NCBI RefSeq assembly: GCF_011947365.2
Contig: NZ_JAAVSH020000001.1
Span: 3,381,382 to 3,445,381 of the forward strand
Direction: 5' to 3'
DNA from: an endosymbiont of Lamellibrachia barhami
GTDB lineage: Bacteria > Pseudomonadota > Gammaproteobacteria > Chromatiales > Chromatiaceae
DNA length: 64,000 nt
The notes under the pieces were generated by a model. It worked only from the letters and a program-made list of their open reading frames with translations. It was not told the origin of the DNA and did not search any database. Made by a program: the position numbers and the translations under genes. Numbering within the stretch: the first letter of the stretch is position 1; every line of letters starts with the position of its first letter. Below, piece by piece: positions 54,734-63,558 of the stretch.

Positions 54734-55668
54734 ATGAATGATCGGCATAAATATTATGGATTGGCTATTATTCTTCTCATCTTCACGTTGATATTGCAGG
54801 GGTGTGGTCTCCCGAAGCCTCTCGTGACAAAAGACAGGATGACAGAACTGAAAAGGCATTTTGTCGGACACGAGTTCGTGTTCCGCACCGACTGGACCAA
54901 TCAACTGCGTATCTACATGGGAAACCGACGCACTATTGCTTCACCACACCCCATCAGCGCGAAAAATGTCTGAAGAACGCGGAGAAACACAAACAGCTGC
55001 TGGCCCGTTAATAGCGCCGCATCACCGATGTGGATGGTGCGAGTCGACATGGTATTTGTTCGTGGAATACAAGACCGAACAAAACAAGACGGGCCATATC
55101 ATCATCGAGACTGTCCACTTGGAAAACTGGGCCATGCATGGACCGCGGCCCACGCAAAATGGACTGACCAGACTGCCACGGTGGCAAACGTCGAAGATCT
55201 GCTGACCCGCTCAACCATCCGATTTCGCATAAACCAATGCGGACAGCAAAGAGGTGGAGACTGCACTGCCGGCGCCCCCACAACAACCGACGCTGACAGC
55301 CGCCCCCACGTCCGCTCTGACTCCTGCCTTGGCGATTGCCCAACCTGCCATCCGGCAATTCGAAACGGGAGTGAATCCGTCCCGTATCAGACACGGCGAG
55401 ACCCTCAAGCTGATGCTGACCAGCGTAGTGGAAAGCGAACCGTATATAATAGAGGTCACAGTATAATCTCGCAGCCTGCTGTTCACCTGCGCGCTCTGCC
55501 GGGTTATCCTAAAGAACGACAGGAAACCTGGTAAGTGGAAGTACGCGACCAGCTTCCGCCAGAAGATCCTTGCCGCAGGCAACACCAGGCAGCTATACTT
55601 ACAAAGGCGAGGTCTGCATCCAGACCGGTTGCACCAGCCGACTGGTAAGGTTCACTATCGAACCCTGA
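54734..55668 (+). pseudogene. Decayed tandem paralogue of the preceding lipoprotein gene
   Basis: The 5' part is intact for 80 codons (lipobox LIFTLILQGCGLPKP, then TELKRHFVGHEFVFRTDWTN), matching the neighbour. Frameshifts then scatter the rest: GKPTHYCFTTPHQREKC, NVEDLLTRSTIRFRI, a Pro/Ala linker (PAPPQQPTLTAAPTSALTPA), NPSRIRHGETLKLMLTSVVE, GYPKERQETW with a stop, SGKYATSFRQKILA, and finally GCTSRLVRFTIEP, nearly identical to the end of the intact gene. The ordered reuse of all segments shows a duplication followed by decay. A product from the first 80 codons alone is unlikely to be functional. Confidence 0.88.
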
Positions 55669-55710
55669 CAACTCGATTATTCAGGCGTGGCAGCTGGCTG
55701 CCTTGTGTCA

Positions 55711-58700
55711 TCAAAAGTCAGTATGCTCGAAACACTCTCCGAACGAGTAGACGCCCGGCGCCTTGCCGTCGCATTGACTGCTGAAGTCGCCTTCCCATTT
55801 GTCGAATCCCGACGACTTGGTCTTGGCTGCGGGCTGTGACGACTTGGTTGCCCACCCCGCATTTGCGTTGTTGACGGATTGCCGTCTGGGTGTCTTGGGC
55901 GCAGTATGGAGATTTTGGCGATGGCTCTGCTCGTACTTTTTCATCAAGTCGCCATATTTGCGTTGGTTCTCACGCACCTTGCGCTGAAAAATGTCATCGG
56001 AATAAGGATTCGGGTTTGAAGTACCAGTACTGCGTGCTGCCTTCGCCTTACTAACCTCCCCCAGAACACCCATCAAGACACCTCTCAATGCTTGCGCCGA
56101 ACGTCTGTTCTCTTCCCGGCGTTGTTCATAACGCGCCCGTTCGCGTTCCCGCTCATAAGCGCTCCGCTCCCCTTCCAGACGCGCCCGTTCAATGGCTTCC
56201 TCGCGCTTCATCCGGGCGATCCGTTTGGCATCCTCCAGCAGGCTACGAGCCATCTTGTCCTGGCCAAGCCGGGTCGAGGCATTCTGCATCGCCCTCTTGA
56301 GCGCACTGATGCTCTCATCGACATTGCCGCGCTCCAGATTGCTGATCGCGTTTTGGATGGCATCCCGATAGCGTTTATCACGTTCCGCCAGCAGCTGGAT
56401 GGTGCCGTAGTTCTGTTTCAGCCAGTCATGCTCCGGGTCGGCGTCACGGGCCTGGTTGGCCAGACGCATTGCCCGCTGGAAATCGCCATCGGCATTGGCG
56501 GCCATGATGGCGCTGACATACTGCTCCGCCGGACTGGCCTGCTCGTATCCGCCGTCGCCCCATGCGCCGCCATCAGCGCCACCCTGCTGACCACCGACGG
56601 CATCCCGAATGGCCTGGCGGATAAGTTCCTTCCGCCTTTCCGGATCCGGCTCGGAGAGCATGATATCGGTGATCTTGTCAGTGAGTGCATCTTCGTCTGA
56701 GGCTGCTGTCTTTGGCGCCTCCTCACCGTAACCGCTCTCGGCGCTGCCCCAACCGTCATCGGTCTCCGCCTCTCTCTGCTTTTCCTTCCCGGCCAGACGG
56801 GCCTTTTCCTCCTCCGCTTGCTTCTGTTTTTTCTCCTCGGCACGGCGGGCCTGTTTGCGTTTTTTCTCCTTGTCGAGCCAGGATTCTTCCTCTTCCGCCT
56901 TCTGCCTCTCCCCTTCACTCATCTGCCGGGCATAGTCGCGCATGGCAACAGGATCGGGTTGGCTGCCAGCCAAGCCCCGGATCGTAGCGAGCTTTTTCGG
57001 ATCGACTTCCTTCAGGTTGCCATTGGCGATGGCGACGATCTTGTTCATCTCCGCCTGGTTGGCTGCTATCTCGCCCAGTAGTTGTTCGATGCGTTGCTGG
57101 TTCTCCGGGCTGTTTGCATTGCCAGAGAAGAGGATGCCTTCCAACTCCGCCGTCGCCTTGCGGTTTCGCTTGTCCGCCCAGCGCGCTTTGTCGTTAAGGT
57201 GCTGCACCATGGCATTTTTCTGTGCCGACCAGTCGGAGCGTTCATCAAAGGTCTCCATCTCGGCCGCCATATTGGCCGCCGCCCCGATTCCGACAGCGTT
57301 TCCAACCACTTCGGCCCCGGCCTTCCCCATGGCAGGCAAACCGTCCCGCAAGAACTCCGCTTTGCGCCCCTCCGCCTTGGCCTGCGCCTCCATCTCACCC
57401 ATCCGACGGCCGATGATCTCCTTGTTGGGGTCGACCAGCATCTGCTGGCTCAGATCCTGCAAATTCGAGGTGGTCGTGTCGGTATTGGCGGCCTGCTGTT
57501 TCAATCGGCCCAGTTCACCCTGTTCCGCAGCAGTCAGCGGCCCCGGCTTCTTCTCCAGATCACGAATCTTATTTTCCAGTTCGATCTTTTTGATGCGCTG
57601 CCGCAACCGGGTATCTTCCACCGCTTTGCGCATCGGCTCATATCCCGAGCCCTCTTTGACGATGTCCGCCAAATCCTTCCCGGTGACGGTCTGGTCGGAG
57701 CGATCCAGTACCTCACCCAGCTTTCGCGCCGTGGCCTCGCCCATCTGCAGGCCCGCTTCCACACCCGCACCGACGGCGCCCACAACGTTGGTTTTTGGCT
57801 TGGGCCTGCGGCCATCGATGGCAGTCACCTTGGCCTTGCCTCTCTTGCCCACAACCACCACATCGGTCGGACTGTCAGCCCAGGACGGCCGTCTGCCAGC
57901 AGAGGGGAGATCCGGGTCTGGGATACCCTGGCCTCTTCTTGCGCCTATTCCACTCGCAGGCAAATCACCGTCACTTGAGATCCCCGTTCTCGGGGCAGCT
58001 CCATCCGGTCCATCGATCCCCCCCGACCGCTTCGCGTTGGCACTCTGTTCCGCCGCGCCGAGCCGCCGCTGCAACTCATCATCCGGGATCGCGCCCTTGG
58101 CCGGCTCTCCCCGATCTTTCCAGCCGCCGCTGTAGGTCTCATCAGCCGTCTTCCTGCGTTTCTCGCCACTGAGAAATCTATCGCCGACCTCGTTGCCCTC
58201 TCGTACACGCCGCCGATTGTTATCGATGTCATCGGCAGCATTTCTGTTCCAATCTCTTTCCGCCGGATCGGCACTGTTTGCGTTGCGATAGGACTGTTCG
58301 ACGTTTTCCCTCACCTTGTCCCGGACATCTCCACGACGATTCGCCCTCTGCTCCGCCGCATCCATGTACTTGTTGGATTTCTTTTGCCACTCTTTTACCT
58401 TTTGCGCCTGAACCTCCGGCGAATCACCCAGATCGGCGATGCCTGCGGTCACCGGATCACCATATTTCTGAAATGCCTTTGCCTGGTCGACCAGCGTGTC
58501 AGCCTGGGATTTTCCGGTTTTCGGGTCGATCTTAGCCAGTTCCCTCATCTCTGGGTCGGGATGCTGTGCCAGCGAACGTCTGAACTCCCCCTGATCTTTG
58601 ACAAAAGCGCCTTTGCCCTCGTCATACCTGGCCCGGTCCGACGCCTTGTCCATCTTCGACACCGACTTGCCCATGGTCTTCAGGTCACCGTCCGCGCGAC

Positions 58701-59349
58701 CATGATGAAATTTGGATGAGTGGTCGATCCCTTCGCCCCGCGCATCCCTCACCTCCCCGAGATTGCCGGTGGCATCACGCCCGCCGGGAGTCTTGAAGGA
58801 GTCGAAATCGGTCTCCTTGGCCTTGTTCCCCGCAGCGGTCTCCTTGCGCCAGTAGACATGATCGTCCGTATGATCGACCACCTTGCTGGGATTGCTGGTA
58901 TCGACATCATGACCGCGGCGTTTCAACTCATCGATCATCTTCTCGTCGATCTGGTCCGTGTGGCCTGCAGTATCGACATCGGCCCGCACGTCCTTGGTAT
59001 TGCTTCCGGTCTGCGCGGCGCCGGTCTGTTTGATCATCTCATCTACGCGCTGGTTACGGGTATCCAGCCGGTTGTGTTTGTCCTGGACCCGTTTTCGATC
59101 GGATAGGTAGCGGTCAAAGAGGGCATCTTGGTCGGCACCCCCTTGATTTGCCTGATTTCGATAACGCTCACGCAGTGTATCCAGTTCCTTCTGCTGGGCA
59201 GCACGCAACTGGTTAATAGGGATGGCGCCATCCTGAATAGCGGTTTCAGAGAATGTCGGAGTGAGATACCCCAGGAAAAGGCAGAGGACTATGCAAGCCT
59301 CTGCGAAGTAATGCAGAGACGGGGAAAAACGATTGTTAGCGCTGCCCAT
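55711..59349 (-). CDS. Giant secreted protein of unknown function with coiled-coil and repeat-like regions
   Basis: I do not recognise this protein of about 1,212 residues. The start at 59349 has a GGGAG site 6 nt upstream and gives a signal peptide (FAEACIVLCLFLGYLTPTFS). The following 600 residues are very hydrophilic and rich in Asp, Lys, Arg and Gly, with many short charged helices. A Gly/Ala-rich apolar stretch (MGKAGAEVVGNAVGIGAAAN) lies near 671-697. A Lys/Glu coiled coil occupies about 810-865. TPR-like helices (YVSAIMAANADGDFQRAMRL, RYRDAIQNAISNLERGNVDE) cover about 936-1028. An Arg/Glu coiled coil is at 1046-1085. The end has two cysteines (FSSQCDGKAPGVYSFGECFE). The frame is intact over 3.6 kb, which argues for selection. 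Confidence 0.72.
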   Translation of the reverse strand: MGSANNRFSPSLHYFAEACIVLCLFLGYLTPTFSETAIQDGAIPINQLRAAQQKELDTLRERYRNQANQGGADQDALFDRYLSDRKRVQDKHNRLDTRNQRVDEMIKQTGAAQTGSNTKDVRADVDTAGHTDQIDEKMIDELKRRGHDVDTSNPSKVVDHTDDHVYWRKETAAGNKAKETDFDSFKTPGGRDATGNLGEVRDARGEGIDHSSKFHHGRADGDLKTMGKSVSKMDKASDRARYDEGKGAFVKDQGEFRRSLAQHPDPEMRELAKIDPKTGKSQADTLVDQAKAFQKYGDPVTAGIADLGDSPEVQAQKVKEWQKKSNKYMDAAEQRANRRGDVRDKVRENVEQSYRNANSADPAERDWNRNAADDIDNNRRRVREGNEVGDRFLSGEKRRKTADETYSGGWKDRGEPAKGAIPDDELQRRLGAAEQSANAKRSGGIDGPDGAAPRTGISSDGDLPASGIGARRGQGIPDPDLPSAGRRPSWADSPTDVVVVGKRGKAKVTAIDGRRPKPKTNVVGAVGAGVEAGLQMGEATARKLGEVLDRSDQTVTGKDLADIVKEGSGYEPMRKAVEDTRLRQRIKKIELENKIRDLEKKPGPLTAAEQGELGRLKQQAANTDTTTSNLQDLSQQMLVDPNKEIIGRRMGEMEAQAKAEGRKAEFLRDGLPAMGKAGAEVVGNAVGIGAAANMAAEMETFDERSDWSAQKNAMVQHLNDKARWADKRNRKATAELEGILFSGNANSPENQQRIEQLLGEIAANQAEMNKIVAIANGNLKEVDPKKLATIRGLAGSQPDPVAMRDYARQMSEGERQKAEEEESWLDKEKKRKQARRAEEKKQKQAEEEKARLAGKEKQREAETDDGWGSAESGYGEEAPKTAASDEDALTDKITDIMLSEPDPERRKELIRQAIRDAVGGQQGGADGGAWGDGGYEQASPAEQYVSAIMAANADGDFQRAMRLANQARDADPEHDWLKQNYGTIQLLAERDKRYRDAIQNAISNLERGNVDESISALKRAMQNASTRLGQDKMARSLLEDAKRIARMKREEAIERARLEGERSAYERERERARYEQRREENRRSAQALRGVLMGVLGEVSKAKAARSTGTSNPNPYSDDIFQRKVRENQRKYGDLMKKYEQSHRQNLHTAPKTPRRQSVNNANAGWATKSSQPAAKTKSSGFDKWEGDFSSQCDGKAPGVYSFGECFEHTDF

Positions 59350-59517
59350 ATCAAACTCCCAATGATCAAGCACTTTGGGGAAATCCTGTATTGATCCCCG
59401 GTTGATGGGACGCCACCGTTTGCTGATTGGGAAATCTGATCCGTCAGCATGAATGATTATCCATCAAATATTGATTATAACCACTCTCATAACATGCTTA
59501 CTAATCACCACCGCTTT

Positions 59518-60582
59518 TCAGGTCGCCGGTGAGCGAATACGGGAAAAAAATTCGCCAATCGACTCTGAAAGTGTCTCGGATCGTTTGGGATCGCGCAGGC
59601 TTGCCAACATTAAGCGGCGGGCACCAGGAAGAAAAAGCAGATCTGCCAGCACCCGGTTGAAAAAATCCTGCGACTCATCAGATGCTGCCAGGCATTCAAG
59701 ATAGTGGCAGCGCAGCCCTTCGTCCTCCAGCACCTCCCAGGCCCGTCCTCCAATCGCCGTGAGCACGTCGCTGCGGGAGGCAATCGGATGATTCAGCACG
59801 CTGCCGATCATCTGATCCCTATAGGTCAGGGAGATGCTGTTGGAGATGCCACGAATGCCGGCAGTAATAATTTGGGGATCAGGTTCGTCCTCTGCCAGGG
59901 CCACCTCCACCCTTTTACAGAGCGCTTCGGCAATCGCCACCGGCACAGATTCATTTTCCAGACAATGACAGAGCGCCTCCAGCGGCGAGGCTGGAAGCTG
60001 CGGGATCGCCTCGGCGATCTGCCTGGCCATCTCCGGCTCGGCACAGCGGACAGCCAGGTCGGCAATGCCCTGATAGCCGAGAAAAGACCACTGATCCCAG
60101 CCGGGCTTACCCTGAAAATAGTCGACCGCGTGGCCGTAGTAGCGGGAAGCAGGCTGTTTCAGCAGCAGGGTAAGCTTGGCGTGCAGTACAGCCAAACGCT
60201 CCTGTTTAGGCTGAAAGACGTAGGGATTCTCTTCCAGGGCAGCCTGCAGGTGTTCGCCTTTGCGTGCTGCCTCGAGATTTTCCCCCAGGCTCTCCACCAG
60301 TCGATGCATGAAATCGTCCCGCGCGGCCAGCACCAGCTTGCCCTGCTCGTCCAAAGGGAAACGCAGGAACCAGATAAAGGGTTCATTCTGACTTTCACGG
60401 TCATGAAAGACCAGGGCAAACCAGGCTTGCTGTTGTAGTGGCTGTGGATAGGGAAGCTCGGTTCTTTCAAACTTGAGAAAATCATCGTGGGGAATTTTGC
60501 TGACACGGCGTCCCATATCGAAGAAACGCAGACGTCCATCGGCGGTTTCGAGAAACTCGGTCAGGCTGGCTATCTCGCTCAT
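59518..60582 (-). CDS. DUF3549 family protein
   Basis: The 354-residue cytoplasmic protein matches the gammaproteobacterial DUF3549 family (N terminus IASLTEFLETADGRLRFFDM, then GRRVSKIPHDDFLKFE and QQAWFALVFHDRESQNEPFI). Its function is unknown. The rest is mostly helical, with Leu/Ala-rich segments resembling HEAT-like repeats (YQGIADLAVRCAEPEMARQI, LPASPLEALCHCLENESVPV). The start at 60582 overlaps the stop of the upstream YcgN-family gene, so the two genes are translationally coupled; this pairing may be a clue to function. Confidence 0.85.
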   Translation of the reverse strand: MSEIASLTEFLETADGRLRFFDMGRRVSKIPHDDFLKFERTELPYPQPLQQQAWFALVFHDRESQNEPFIWFLRFPLDEQGKLVLAARDDFMHRLVESLGENLEAARKGEHLQAALEENPYVFQPKQERLAVLHAKLTLLLKQPASRYYGHAVDYFQGKPGWDQWSFLGYQGIADLAVRCAEPEMARQIAEAIPQLPASPLEALCHCLENESVPVAIAEALCKRVEVALAEDEPDPQIITAGIRGISNSISLTYRDQMIGSVLNHPIASRSDVLTAIGGRAWEVLEDEGLRCHYLECLAASDESQDFFNRVLADLLFLPGARRLMLASLRDPKRSETLSESIGEFFSRIRSPAT

Positions 60583-61025
60583 GTTTCGACCCAATCGATC
60601 AAGTGAAAAACCAAGTCATCAGCCTCCGCTTCGTGAACCACACGACCCTGAATCGAGTTGCCACTCTCCTCCACCGTCTCCTGCCTTCCGGAAACCAGTG
60701 GATGCCACTCCGGCAGATCCTTGCCTTCCGCCAGCAAACGATAGGCGCAGGTGGCGGGAAGCCAGTAGAGCTCCTCCAGATCCTGTGGCGTCAATGTGAT
60801 GCAGCTGGGAACCTGCACGGAGCGATCTGTATAACTGGTGCACCGGCAACCTTCGAGATCCAGCAGATCACAGACCACATTGGTGAAATAGATCTCCCGG
60901 GTATCTTCGTCTTCCAGTTTCTGCAGACAACATTTGGCACAGCCATCGCAGAGAGATTCCCACTGTAACGCGCTCATCTCCGTCAGTTTTACTTCCCGCC
61001 AGAATTTTCTATTTTTCTCAACCAT
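60579..61025 (-). CDS. YcgN/UPF0260 family cysteine-cluster protein
   Basis: A small protein of about 148 residues with a conserved cysteine cluster. The start MVEKNRKFWREVKLTEMSAL at 61025 has GAGGGG just upstream and fits the family N terminus; 61043 is a longer alternative. It has WESLCDGCAKCCLQKLEDED, YFTNVVCDLLDLEGCRCTSY, CITLTPQDLEELYWLPATCA and YRLLAEGKDLPEWHPLVSG. The cysteines resemble the CxxCxxCC pattern of zinc- or iron-sulfur-binding YkgJ-type domains. The function is unknown. It is coupled to DUF3549. Confidence 0.9.
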   Translation of the reverse strand: MVEKNRKFWREVKLTEMSALQWESLCDGCAKCCLQKLEDEDTREIYFTNVVCDLLDLEGCRCTSYTDRSVQVPSCITLTPQDLEELYWLPATCAYRLLAEGKDLPEWHPLVSGRQETVEESGNSIQGRVVHEAEADDLVFHLIDWVET

Positions 61026-61043
61026 TGGCCCCTCTTTTTTCAT

Positions 61044-61578
61044 CCGCGCAATTCTCCGGTTTCAGCGCCAATCAGGCAATGAAATTTTCTCACGAAAAGT
61101 GAAATCCCCCTACTCATACTAAGTATTTTTCCTAATCCAGCACAAGGCACTGGAGAAACAGCTTGTCAATCCCTTTATGCACATTTATGAAACGAAGGCT
61201 CCAAAGTTATTGGCTTACATTTTATTCTTGTGAAAATACATGCTGAATACGATATATCTTATTGATAAATATATATTAATTATCATTGTGCAAAAATTAA
61301 ACAATTTAATGACAATGCTGGAACAGCAAGGGCTAGGGGCAAACATAATCACCTTACCCACAAAGTTATCCACAGGATCTGTGGAAAGATTTCAGTGTTG
61401 GGATATACCGATCCAACAGCCTCCAACTGCGTTTTTCCAGCGCTGAATGACCTAACGGCAGGCCGCGAGTCTCCTTTTTGCAATAACCCGCTTATGGGGT
61501 ATTCAGCAAAGCCCCGCAGAGGTAAGGTAGCGGAATAACTTGGACGGCAGGATCTATGCACACTGACAAAGATAGATA
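61044..61578. other. AT-rich intergenic region
   Basis: 535 bp without a convincing gene between the divergent ycgN-like and ogt genes. The middle part (61200-61320) is strongly AT-rich. It includes TGATAA...TTATCA (about 61263-61285), an inverted pair with 11 bp between the arms; the spacing does not fit a Fur box. DnaA-box-like sites follow and are listed separately. The promoters of both flanking genes must lie here. Confidence 0.5.
61354..61388. promoter_or_regulatory. Cluster of three DnaA-box-like sites
   Basis: TTACCCACA (61354-61362) has one mismatch to TTWTNCACA and TTATCCACA (61366-61374) is a perfect DnaA box. On the other strand CTTTCCACA (61380-61388) has one mismatch. The last two overlap a perfect palindrome CCACAGGATCTGTGG. 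The AT-rich stretch directly to the left resembles an unwinding element. The neighbours (ogt, xerD) are not usual oriC neighbours, so DnaA titration or regulation is as likely as initiation. Confidence 0.5.
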
Positions 61579-62067
61579 ATGAGTCAGCAACACAGAGAAT
61601 TTCAGGCGATTTTCCCCGCTCCATTTGGTGCGTTAGGGATTGTAATGCGGGGTGAAACACTGCATCAGATCGACTTTCTGCCCCAGAATACTTCACCCAA
61701 CCCCCCATCAGATGATGTCACCAGAAACGTAATTTCCCAGATTCAACACTATTTAGTTGATGGTAAGCGCCAATTCACTCTGCCACTGCAACTGTATGGC
61801 ACCGATTTCCAACAGAGAGTCTGGGCTGAGCTTCAAACAATACCATCCGGTGAGGTCCGCACTTACGGAGAGGTTGCCAAACGACTCAACACTAGCCCCC
61901 GTGCCGTCGGCAATGCCTGTCGCGCCAATCCCTGTCCTGTCGTAGTGCCCTGCCACAGAGTGGTGGGCGCCAATGGCATCGGTGGATTTTCGGGTAAGCG
62001 GGAGGGTGGACCGCTGGCGATCAAACGCTGGTTGCTGAATCACGAAGGCTGGTCCGGTTGCAACTGA
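61579..62067 (+). CDS. ogt: Methylated-DNA-protein-cysteine methyltransferase
   Basis: This DNA repair protein removes alkyl groups from O6-guanine onto its own cysteine. The 162-residue protein has the N-terminal ribonuclease-like domain and the conserved C-terminal domain: FQQRVWAELQTIPSGEVRTY, GEVAKRLNTSPRAVGNACRA, and the active site NPCPVVVPCHRVVGANG with the acceptor Cys in PCHRV. The stop overlaps the start of xerD. Assignment to Ogt rather than the Ada C-terminal type is based on size and lack of an N-terminal regulatory domain. Confidence 0.95.
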   Translation: MSQQHREFQAIFPAPFGALGIVMRGETLHQIDFLPQNTSPNPPSDDVTRNVISQIQHYLVDGKRQFTLPLQLYGTDFQQRVWAELQTIPSGEVRTYGEVAKRLNTSPRAVGNACRANPCPVVVPCHRVVGANGIGGFSGKREGGPLAIKRWLLNHEGWSGCN

Positions 62068-62972
62068 TGGCGTTGCCGGCGGAGGTTCAGGGACGCATCG
62101 AAAGTTTTGCCGATGCCCTTTGGATGGAGCGAGGGCTGAGCCGCAATACCCTCAGTGCCTATCAAAGCGATCTAAACAAGGTCTCGATCTGGCTGCTACA
62201 GCAACGAAAAACCGATCTGCTGAATGCTGACCGCGGTGATCTGTTGCTCTATCTGGCAGAGCTTGCCCGACAGGGTCTCAAACCCCGATCGACCGCACGA
62301 AGGCTCTCCTGCCTGCGCCAGTTCTATCAATATGCCCTGCGTGAAGGCTGGATCGAACACGATCCCAGCGCCCTCATCGACGCACCCAAGATCGGACGCT
62401 CCCTGCCCGGCGCCCTGACCGAAGCGGAGGTCGAGGCTTTGCTCGAAGCTCCGGATCTGGCGGATGCACAAGGGTTTCGGGATCGCACTATGCTGGAAGT
62501 CCTCTATGCCTCCGGCCTGCGGGTCTCGGAGCTGATCAGCCTGCGTCCGGAGCAGGTCAGCCTGACCCAAGGCGTGATAAGGATCATCGGCAAAGGCGGG
62601 AAAGAGCGGCTGGTGCCACTGGGAGATGAGGCTCAATCCTGGCTGATACGTTTCCTGAAAGGCCCCCGACAGGAAATTCTGGGCGCCCGGCTCTGTCCCG
62701 ACCTCTTCCCCACACGCCGTGGCAGCGGAATGACCCGTCAGGCCTTCTGGTATCTGATCAAAAAACATGCGATCACTGCAGGTATCAGCAAGCATCTCTC
62801 CCCACACACCCTGCGACACGCCTTTGCCACCCACCTGCTGAACCATGGGGCAGACCTGCGGGTCGTACAACTGTTGCTCGGTCATAGCGACCTGTCCACC
62901 ACCCAGATCTATACCCATGTGGCGAGGGAGCGGCTGAAAAGCCTGCACGCCATCCACCATCCCAGAGGTTGA
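62067..62972 (+). CDS. xerD: Site-specific tyrosine recombinase XerD
   Basis: XerD works with XerC at dif to resolve chromosome dimers. The 301-residue protein has a SAM-like N-terminal domain (IESFADALWMERGLSRNTLS, AYQSDLNKV) and the catalytic domain with Arg in ASGLRVSELISL, Lys in GKGGKERLVPLG, HTLRHAFATHLLNHGADLRV, HSDLSTTQIYTHV with nucleophile Tyr. ATG 62067 overlaps the ogt stop (TGATG); it is preferred to a TTG 9 nt upstream. XerD is preferred over XerC from the sequence character and proximity to dsbC, a common xerD-dsbC order. Confidence 0.93.
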   Translation: MALPAEVQGRIESFADALWMERGLSRNTLSAYQSDLNKVSIWLLQQRKTDLLNADRGDLLLYLAELARQGLKPRSTARRLSCLRQFYQYALREGWIEHDPSALIDAPKIGRSLPGALTEAEVEALLEAPDLADAQGFRDRTMLEVLYASGLRVSELISLRPEQVSLTQGVIRIIGKGGKERLVPLGDEAQSWLIRFLKGPRQEILGARLCPDLFPTRRGSGMTRQAFWYLIKKHAITAGISKHLSPHTLRHAFATHLLNHGADLRVVQLLLGHSDLSTTQIYTHVARERLKSLHAIHHPRG

Positions 62973-63072
62973 GAATAGTTTGTCATCCCGACTTTACGAG
63001 TTATGAAGCCAACCTCACATTGTGCTACATTCCGGGCAGTTTCAGGTTGACCGGGCAAATCAGGAGTTTTCA

Positions 63073-63555
63073 ATGCCGTCATTCGATATTGTGTCAGAAG
63101 TCGACATCCAGGAGGTGCGAAACGCCGCGGATCAGGCGAACCGTGAGATCGGCACCCGCTTTGACTTCAGAGGCGTGGACGCAAAATTCGAACAGAATGA
63201 GAGCGAAATCACCCTGCGTACCGAGCAAGAGTTCCAACTGCAGCAGATGATGGATATTTTGCGGCAAAAACTTGTCAAACGAAAAGTCGATATCGCCTGT
63301 ATGGATATCAATGATCCGGAAACCACACTTAGCACCGCCCGCCAGCAGGTCATCATTAAACAGGGCATAGATACCGATACCGCCCGCAAGATAGTCAAGG
63401 CGATCAAGGCAAGCAAGATCAAGGTTCAGGCCCAGATCCAGGGTGAACAGGTTCGGGTAACCGGCAAGAAACGGGATGATCTGCAGCAGATCATCGCCAT
63501 GTTACGGGAGGCTGACTACGGCCTGCCACTGCAATATCAGAATTTTCGGGATTGA
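63073..63555 (+). CDS. YajQ family nucleotide-binding protein
   Basis: A 160-residue protein of the YajQ family, some members of which bind cyclic di-GMP or nucleotides and act on transcription. The match is clear: [80 protein letters not shown] and [20 protein letters not shown]. The start at 63073 (CAGGAG site upstream) is chosen over a longer frame. It lies between xerD and dsbC on the same strand. The presence of an HD-GYP protein in this window fits cyclic di-GMP signalling, but the ligand of this protein is not proven. Confidence 0.93.
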   Translation: MPSFDIVSEVDIQEVRNAADQANREIGTRFDFRGVDAKFEQNESEITLRTEQEFQLQQMMDILRQKLVKRKVDIACMDINDPETTLSTARQQVIIKQGIDTDTARKIVKAIKASKIKVQAQIQGEQVRVTGKKRDDLQQIIAMLREADYGLPLQYQNFRD

Positions 63556-63558
63556 TTA

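Noticed and set aside
56942-58135. 397-codon plus-strand frame antisense to the giant protein
   Set aside because: Its composition (Ser/Pro/Ala/Arg-rich, no domain, no ribosome site) is that of a shadow frame in GC-rich DNA.
61263-61285. Possible Fur box (TGATAA...TTATCA)
   Set aside because: The arms are separated by 11 bp, whereas the Fur 7-1-7 consensus needs almost adjoining arms, and the flanking genes are not iron-related.
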